From NCBI RefSeq assembly GCF_904848585.1, contig NZ_CAJHCR010000001.1:1116001-1180000 (forward strand): a DNA stretch of 64,000 nucleotides. The letters run 5' to 3'. The DNA comes from Paraburkholderia kirstenboschensis. Its GTDB lineage: Bacteria > Pseudomonadota > Gammaproteobacteria > Burkholderiales > Burkholderiaceae. Shown here in pieces: positions 60,627 through 64,000 of this stretch. How positions within the stretch are numbered: the first letter of the stretch is position 1; every line of letters starts with the position of its first letter. The position numbers and the translations under genes are program-made. The notes below the pieces were generated by a model, which worked only from the letters and a program-made list of their open reading frames with translations, made no database searches and was not told where the DNA came from.

Positions 60627-61636
60627 GCGCAACGACATTTTCAGCGTCGTTCGGCGGCATCGCGGGCAGCGACCTGGAAGCGGAACTGGCGCAGGCCCGC
60701 GTCGCCGATCGCGACGCCGACGTAGCCGCTGACTCCGGGCATGGCGACACAGCGCATGGTTATGTGCGCGACGCAAATGCCGCTGGCGGAGCAAACGGTA
60801 CACAGCGGGCAAACGGCGCAGCCGACTATTCGGTCCAGTTGCGCGGTGTCGGCAAGCAGTATGGCGATCGCAAAGTGCTGACGGACTTCGACCTGTCGAT
60901 CGAGCGCGGCAGTTTCGTCGCGATCGTCGGCCGTAGCGGTTGCGGGAAATCGACGTTGCTGCGTCTCGTCGCCGGTCTGGAGAAGACCACGGCCGGGGTG
61001 CTCGAAAAGCGTGCCGAAGACGGCCGGCCGCTCGACGCTCGCATCATGTTCCAGGACGCACGCCTGTTGCCGTGGAAAAGCGTGTTGCAGAACGTGATGC
61101 TGGGACTGCCCCGCAGCGCGCGGGAAGACGCGCGTGCGGTGCTGGCCGAAGTCGGCTTGCTGGAGCGCGCCAACGACTGGCCAGCGCAGCTTTCCGGCGG
61201 TCAGCGTCAGCGTGTCGCGTTGGCGCGGGCGCTCGTGCATCGTCCGCAATTGCTGCTGCTCGACGAGCCCCTCGGCGCGCTCGATGCATTGACGCGCATC
61301 GAAATGCACTCGCTGATCGAGCGCCTGTGGCGCGAGCACAAGTTCACCGCCTTGCTCGTCACGCATGACGTGCACGAGGCCGTCGCGTTAGGCGACCGCA
61401 TCCTTTTGATCGAAGAAGGGCGCATCGCGCTGGATCAGCCGGTGCCGCTCGCGCGTCCGCGAGCGCGTGCGTCGGCGGGCTTCGCGGCGCTCGAAGAGCA
61501 TGTGCTGCAGCGCGTGCTGAAGAATGCGCCGAACGACGACGCGTTGTCCGGCCAGCCCGAAGACGCACGCGGCACACCCGGCACACGTAGCCAGGGCCGC
61601 TTCCGGCGGCCTACAGACGTCCGCTGGGCTGTCTGA
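60623..61636 (+). CDS. ssuB: Aliphatic sulfonate ABC transporter ATP-binding protein
   Basis: A 337-residue ABC ATPase of the sulfonate class. Walker [10 protein letters not shown] is at 103-111, the signature LSGGQRQR at 190-197 and Walker B LLLLDEP at 209-215, with [19 protein letters not shown] as the following D-loop/SsuB-type segment. A 69-residue N-terminal extension rich in Asp/Ala/Gly and a 70-residue C-terminal extension are non-conserved. ATG 60623 overlaps the permease stop. Together with SsuC it forms the membrane part of the sulfonate importer. Confidence 0.95.
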   Translation: MSATTFSASFGGIAGSDLEAELAQARVADRDADVAADSGHGDTAHGYVRDANAAGGANGTQRANGAADYSVQLRGVGKQYGDRKVLTDFDLSIERGSFVAIVGRSGCGKSTLLRLVAGLEKTTAGVLEKRAEDGRPLDARIMFQDARLLPWKSVLQNVMLGLPRSAREDARAVLAEVGLLERANDWPAQLSGGQRQRVALARALVHRPQLLLLDEPLGALDALTRIEMHSLIERLWREHKFTALLVTHDVHEAVALGDRILLIEEGRIALDQPVPLARPRARASAGFAALEEHVLQRVLKNAPNDDALSGQPEDARGTPGTRSQGRFRRPTDVRWAV

Positions 61637-61683
61637 CATTCCTTGACTGACTGTTTTCAATCGCTTCCCTGGAGCCACTCGCA

Positions 61684-61899
61684 ATGAGCATTTCCGCAAT
61701 CAACGTACGCAATCAGTTCAGAGGCAAGGTCAAGGAAATCATCCGTGGACCGGTCGTGTCCGAAGTCGATGTCGACACGCCGTTCGGCATCGTGACCTCG
61801 GTGATCACCACGCGCTCGATCGACGAACTCGAACTGCAGGTCGGCTCGGAAGTCGTCGCGCTCGTCAAGTCGACGGAGGTCTCGATCGCGCGCCTGTAA
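61684..61899 (+). CDS. ssuF: TOBE/Mop-domain protein, molbindin-like
   Basis: A 71-residue Mop (molbindin) domain: SAINVRNQFRGKVKEIIRGP, then VVSEVDVDTPFGIVTSVITT, and ELELQVGSEVVALVKSTEVS, a complete TOBE fold that binds molybdate or other oxyanions. A gene of this kind, ssuF, follows ssuB in the sulfonate operon of Pseudomonas putida, and its position 47 bp after ssuB here is the same. ATG 61684 follows CTGGAGCCACTCGCA. Its stop lies 8 bp from the stop of the next, convergent gene. Confidence 0.88.
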   Translation: MSISAINVRNQFRGKVKEIIRGPVVSEVDVDTPFGIVTSVITTRSIDELELQVGSEVVALVKSTEVSIARL

Positions 61900-61907
61900 G
61901 CGCCGCG

Positions 61908-62222
61908 CTATTTCGCGTTCGCACCGCTCGCGGGCGGCTCGTGCATCATTTTGTCGTTGGTCGGCTTGCGCGGACGCTTGATCGGCATGTTGTCCGGGTT
62001 GCTCGACCCTGTCGAGCCGGAGGCCGCCTCGGGCGGCTTCGCCATCGACGACGCGGCGTCGCCCGGCGCCGCCGGCTGCTTTGCTTGCGCAGTCGAGTTC
62101 CTGGAATCTGTTGATCCGGCTTGGGGCGCTTTGGCCGTTTCCGCCCAGGCCGCCGTTTCGCCCATGCACGTCGCTGCCAGTGCGGCGACTGCGGTCAGAG
62201 CTGTCAGAGTGCTTCGCTTCAT
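61908..62222 (-). CDS. Exported Ala/Pro/Ser-rich hypothetical protein
   Basis: A 104-residue protein with a cleavable signal (MKRSTLTALTAVAALAATCM, cut near AWA-ET at about 27) and a mature part of low complexity rich in Ala, Pro, Ser and Thr, ending in PDNMPIKRPRKPTNDKMMHE. The ATG at 62222 follows AAGGAGAAGGAG, an unusually good Shine-Dalgarno, arguing that it is real. No domain is recognised. Periplasmic location is likely. Confidence 0.65.
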   Translation of the reverse strand: MKRSTLTALTAVAALAATCMGETAAWAETAKAPQAGSTDSRNSTAQAKQPAAPGDAASSMAKPPEAASGSTGSSNPDNMPIKRPRKPTNDKMMHEPPASGANAK

Positions 62223-62399
62223 CTCCTTCTCCTTTTGCGTGCTTCGCGGCCCGTCCGATTGCGTGAGGCTCCGGGGTAGACCCGGGTTGCCGGCGAAAAT
62301 TCACGCGCTAAGCCATTCGGTCATGACGATGCACCAACGCGACTGCATTCGCCCTCGAAACTTGCTAGGATGAATTTAGCCATTTCGGCGGAGGCAGCC

Positions 62400-62597
62400 A
62401 TGTCGAAGTCATTGAGTCCCGAAGCAATCGAAGCGTTGCGCCGCTTGAACGAGGTCGGCGTGGGTCAGCCGCCGCCAAAATTCCCGCAGACCGTAACCGC
62501 CGAACTGCTCGCCTGCGGGCTCGTCACCGAGGCAAGCGGGGACGAAGTCGAAATCACCTGTAACGGCAGGCAGTACCTTTCAGGCGATTGCGATTGA
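62400..62597 (+). CDS. Small hypothetical protein
   Basis: A 65-residue protein beginning MSKSLSPEAIEALRRLNEVG with an acidic C-terminal half (GDEVEITCNGRQYLSG). The start ATG 62400 is preceded by GGAGGCAGCC; ATG 62370 would add ten residues but has no spaced Shine-Dalgarno. No membrane helix. Possibly a DNA- or nucleotide-associated regulator by its helix-strand layout, but unassigned. Confidence 0.55.
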   Translation: MSKSLSPEAIEALRRLNEVGVGQPPPKFPQTVTAELLACGLVTEASGDEVEITCNGRQYLSGDCD

Positions 62598-62747
62598 GCA
62601 TGAACGGCGGCGACTACGCGGTGCCGCATCAGGGGATCAGGGCATGTAACGGCGTTTTCACGGCGCAGGGTGCCGTGCGAACGCCAGCGCCGGCACGCTG
62701 GGCGCTACGAATGTCCTCAGGAGCCCGCGCGAGACGTGGAGGTGAAC

Positions 62748-62990
62748 ATGGAGCCGACGGGGCTCGACATGGGAGATTACCAGGAGCGCTATCAGGACTA
62801 CGACATCGAAGTCGCGGTCGAACAGGTGCTCACTGGCGTCAAGGCGCATTTCCGGGTGTTGCGCGAGAACGCAGTGGTAGTCGACTGGCGGCTCGTGCAC
62901 ATCGACAGCCTTTGGCCCACCGAGCACGCCGCGGCCGAAGCAGGCTTTCGCGCCGCGCGCGAAGTGATCGACGCAGGTCTTGCCGCTTAG
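62748..62990 (+). CDS. Small hypothetical protein
   Basis: An 80-residue acidic protein that opens MEPTGLDMGDYQERYQDYDI, with a strand-helix continuation (VDWRLVHIDSLWPTEHAAAE). ATG 62748 follows GTGGAGGTGAAC. It ends in the first unit of an 11-bp triple repeat. No family is recognised; the gene order suggests an ordinary accessory gene of Burkholderiaceae. Confidence 0.6.
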   Translation: MEPTGLDMGDYQERYQDYDIEVAVEQVLTGVKAHFRVLRENAVVVDWRLVHIDSLWPTEHAAAEAGFRAAREVIDAGLAA

Positions 62991-63018
62991 GCACGTCTTA
63001 GGTGCGTCTTAGGCACGT
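62986..63018 (+). repeat. Three 11-bp tandem repeats at a stop codon
   Basis: CTTAGGCACGT, CTTAGGTGCGT and CTTAGGCACGT in direct succession; the first unit contains the TAG stop of the 80-residue gene. Units one and three are identical. Confidence 0.9.
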
Positions 63019-63028
63019 AAACGAAAGA

Positions 63029-63062
63029 GGGCGCCGGCATCGGAACCCGATGCTCGGCGCCC
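63029..63062. terminator. Bidirectional terminator hairpin
   Basis: A 15-bp stem with one bulged T (63029-63043 with 63047-63062, outer GGGCGCC/GGCGCCC) and a 3-nt loop, between the converging 80-residue gene and the DUF4148 gene. The minus-strand side is followed by TCTTTCGTTT, a weak T tract. Confidence 0.75.
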
Positions 63063-63103
63063 ACCGTGCTTGCCGCCAGGGCAGCAAGCTTGACGGCGAA
63101 TGC

Positions 63104-63376
63104 TTAGTGGCCGAAGAAAACCGACTGCGGACCCGAAGTCGATTCACGCGTGGCCGAGCCCGATTGCGACGACACGTTGTTCACGCCGCCGTAAGCGTTC
63201 GATTCAGCGTTAGCCCGTTCGGCCGCGACAGTCTGCGCATTCTGACCTTGTTGCGAAGCCGGTGCGCCGACCGACGGACGATAGAAAGGTGCCGGGCCGT
63301 AGCCGCTCGCAAAAGCAGGCGCGGCGATCGAGGCGGAAACGGCAACGAGAAGGGCGGCGATAAATTTGGTCTTCAT
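63104..63376 (-). CDS. Exported DUF4148-type protein
   Basis: A 90-residue exported protein. The signal peptide MKTKFIAALLVAVSASIAAP (to about 23, PAFA-SG) is clear and the mature part is Ala/Ser/Gln rich with NAQTVAAERANAES, as in the small DUF4148 proteins that are numerous in Burkholderiaceae. ATG 63376 follows TTGGAGGTACACC, a strong Shine-Dalgarno. Role unknown; members are often stress or surface responsive. Confidence 0.75.
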   Translation of the reverse strand: MKTKFIAALLVAVSASIAAPAFASGYGPAPFYRPSVGAPASQQGQNAQTVAAERANAESNAYGGVNNVSSQSGSATRESTSGPQSVFFGH

Positions 63377-63758
63377 GGTGTACCTCCAATAATGTTCGAC
63401 TTTCGAGATGGCGTTGCCGAAGCCGGGGCTGTGTCTGCAACGTCGATGGAGGCAGTGTATACCCCTACTATCGAAAATTTGTGCCGATAATTTGAAAGCA
63501 CTATTCTTGCTGATGAAATAATCCGCGAGTCGTAGAGTGGGCGCGGGTGAGCGCCGGTCTGGCCCCGATCGCCAAGCGGTCGATGCGGGGTAAAGACCTG
63601 ATCGGGAAGGGGTTTTATGAGGTGATTGGCGGACCAGAAGAGAACTGCTAGATCACCGAAGCGAACAGCATAACCAAAGGCCCAAAACAAAAACGGCGTT
63701 GTGATTTCTCACAACGCCGCTTGCCAATCAATTTTCAATCTTTACTGCGGAAATTCTT
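63377..63758. other. Intergenic region upstream of DUF4148 gene
   Basis: 382 bp with the minus-strand promoter of the DUF4148 gene (a candidate -10 TATACA near 63455) and the terminator of the tRNA-His transcript at 63694-63719. No protein-coding gene is supported here. Confidence 0.5.
63694..63719 (-). terminator. Terminator of tRNA-His
   Basis: A perfect 11-bp stem CGGCGTTGTGA/TCACAACGCCG with a 4-nt loop, followed on the minus strand by five Ts, a G and four more Ts. It begins 40 bp after the CCA end of tRNA-His. Confidence 0.9.
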
Positions 63759-63834
63759 TGGGGTGGCTGATGGGGCTCGAACCCACGACAACAGGAATCA
63801 CAATCCTGGACTCTACCAACTGAGCTACAGCCAC
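63759..63834 (-). tRNA. tRNA-His (GTG)
   Basis: A 76-nt tRNA with encoded CCA (63759-63761), anticodon GTG in the loop TTGTGAT and the His-specific C73 discriminator. The preceding base (complement of 63835) is G, so the G-1 residue required by histidyl-tRNA synthetase can be retained from the precursor. The acceptor stem GTGGCTG pairs fully. Confidence 0.96.
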
Positions 63835-63888
63835 CACTGATATCTGCTTTGACTTGCCGGAAACTTGGCTCGTCAACGAAGAAACGAG

Positions 63889-63894
63889 ATTATA
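63889..63894 (-). promoter_or_regulatory. Candidate -10 of tRNA-His promoter
   Basis: TATAAT on the minus strand (63894-63889), 55 bp before the mature tRNA 5' end, without a good -35 (AGGCAA-like sequence at about the right distance). A precursor with a leader of about 45 nt would be processed by RNase P. Confidence 0.5.
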
Positions 63895-64000
63895 CGAACA
63901 CGTTCCGCGTTTGCCTAGTCCTTTATTCAAAAATTTCGGCAGGCTCACGCAGATGTTGTCTCGCCTCGTTGAAGATAGTGAGGTCGCGCGCAGCGAGGCG

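Noticed and set aside
58515..60812. 765-codon open frame on the minus strand opposite ssuD-ssuC
   Set aside because: It is a shadow of well-recognised ssuD and ssuC; it has Arg/His-rich low-complexity content and no recognisable domain.

Overview
The window is GC-rich DNA with dense, overlapping genes and reads as a chromosomal segment of a Burkholderia sensu lato species (Paraburkholderia is the closest impression). This rests on protein character (Bpt/Aat N-end-rule pair next to pyrD, DUF4148 protein, UPF0303 protein, ssuDCB-F order), not on a search. No rRNA, CRISPR array, insertion sequence, integrase or phage gene was seen.

Layout. 1-2500: LysR regulator and the malonate transporter pair madL-madM. 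2974-6193: LysR regulator divergent from an SDR gene, then a cupin-SDR pair. 6306-11188: two tRNA-Leu(CAG) genes, each with its own promoter and terminator, then rnr, rlmB and rpiA. 11252-43480: a 32-kb exopolysaccharide (EPS) locus. 43777-47525: GntR regulator, Gfo/Idh/MocA oxidoreductase and an incomplete amino-acid ABC importer. 47683-51404: pyrD, bpt, aat, a NUDIX hydrolase and initiator tRNA-Met. 51734-57619: small stress/hypothetical genes, a drug exporter, a lipoprotein, an epimerase-TetR divergent pair and a 3-hydroxyisobutyryl-CoA hydrolase-type gene. 57706-61899: a membrane protein and the sulfonate genes ssuD-C-B-F. 61908-63834: four small genes and tRNA-His.

The EPS locus has the parts of a Wzx/Wzy pathway: initiating phosphoglycosyltransferase (19519-20928), seven further glycosyltransferases (five GT4, two GT2), flippase, polymerase, outer-membrane export lipoprotein, BY-kinase co-polymerase and a Crp-type regulator. 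It is not organised like the cepacian bce loci I know, and no nucleotide-sugar synthesis genes are present.

The most notable content is a five-gene, translationally coupled operon inside this locus (28690 to 22326, minus strand). It encodes a stand-alone carrier protein, an acyl-CoA-dehydrogenase-like flavoprotein lacking the usual catalytic Glu, a seryl-tRNA-synthetase-like amino acid:[carrier protein] ligase, a DUF1839 protein and a cytoplasmic GH2 glycosidase. Divergent to it is a GNAT acetyltransferase coupled to the polymerase gene. Further along are a fused tandem alpha/beta hydrolase with Arg and Cys in place of the nucleophile Ser, a SAM methyltransferase and a flavin reductase. Together they suggest that an amino acid is loaded on a carrier protein, oxidised, and used to decorate the polysaccharide or its precursor. 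That pathway is inference; the individual families are recognised from sequence.
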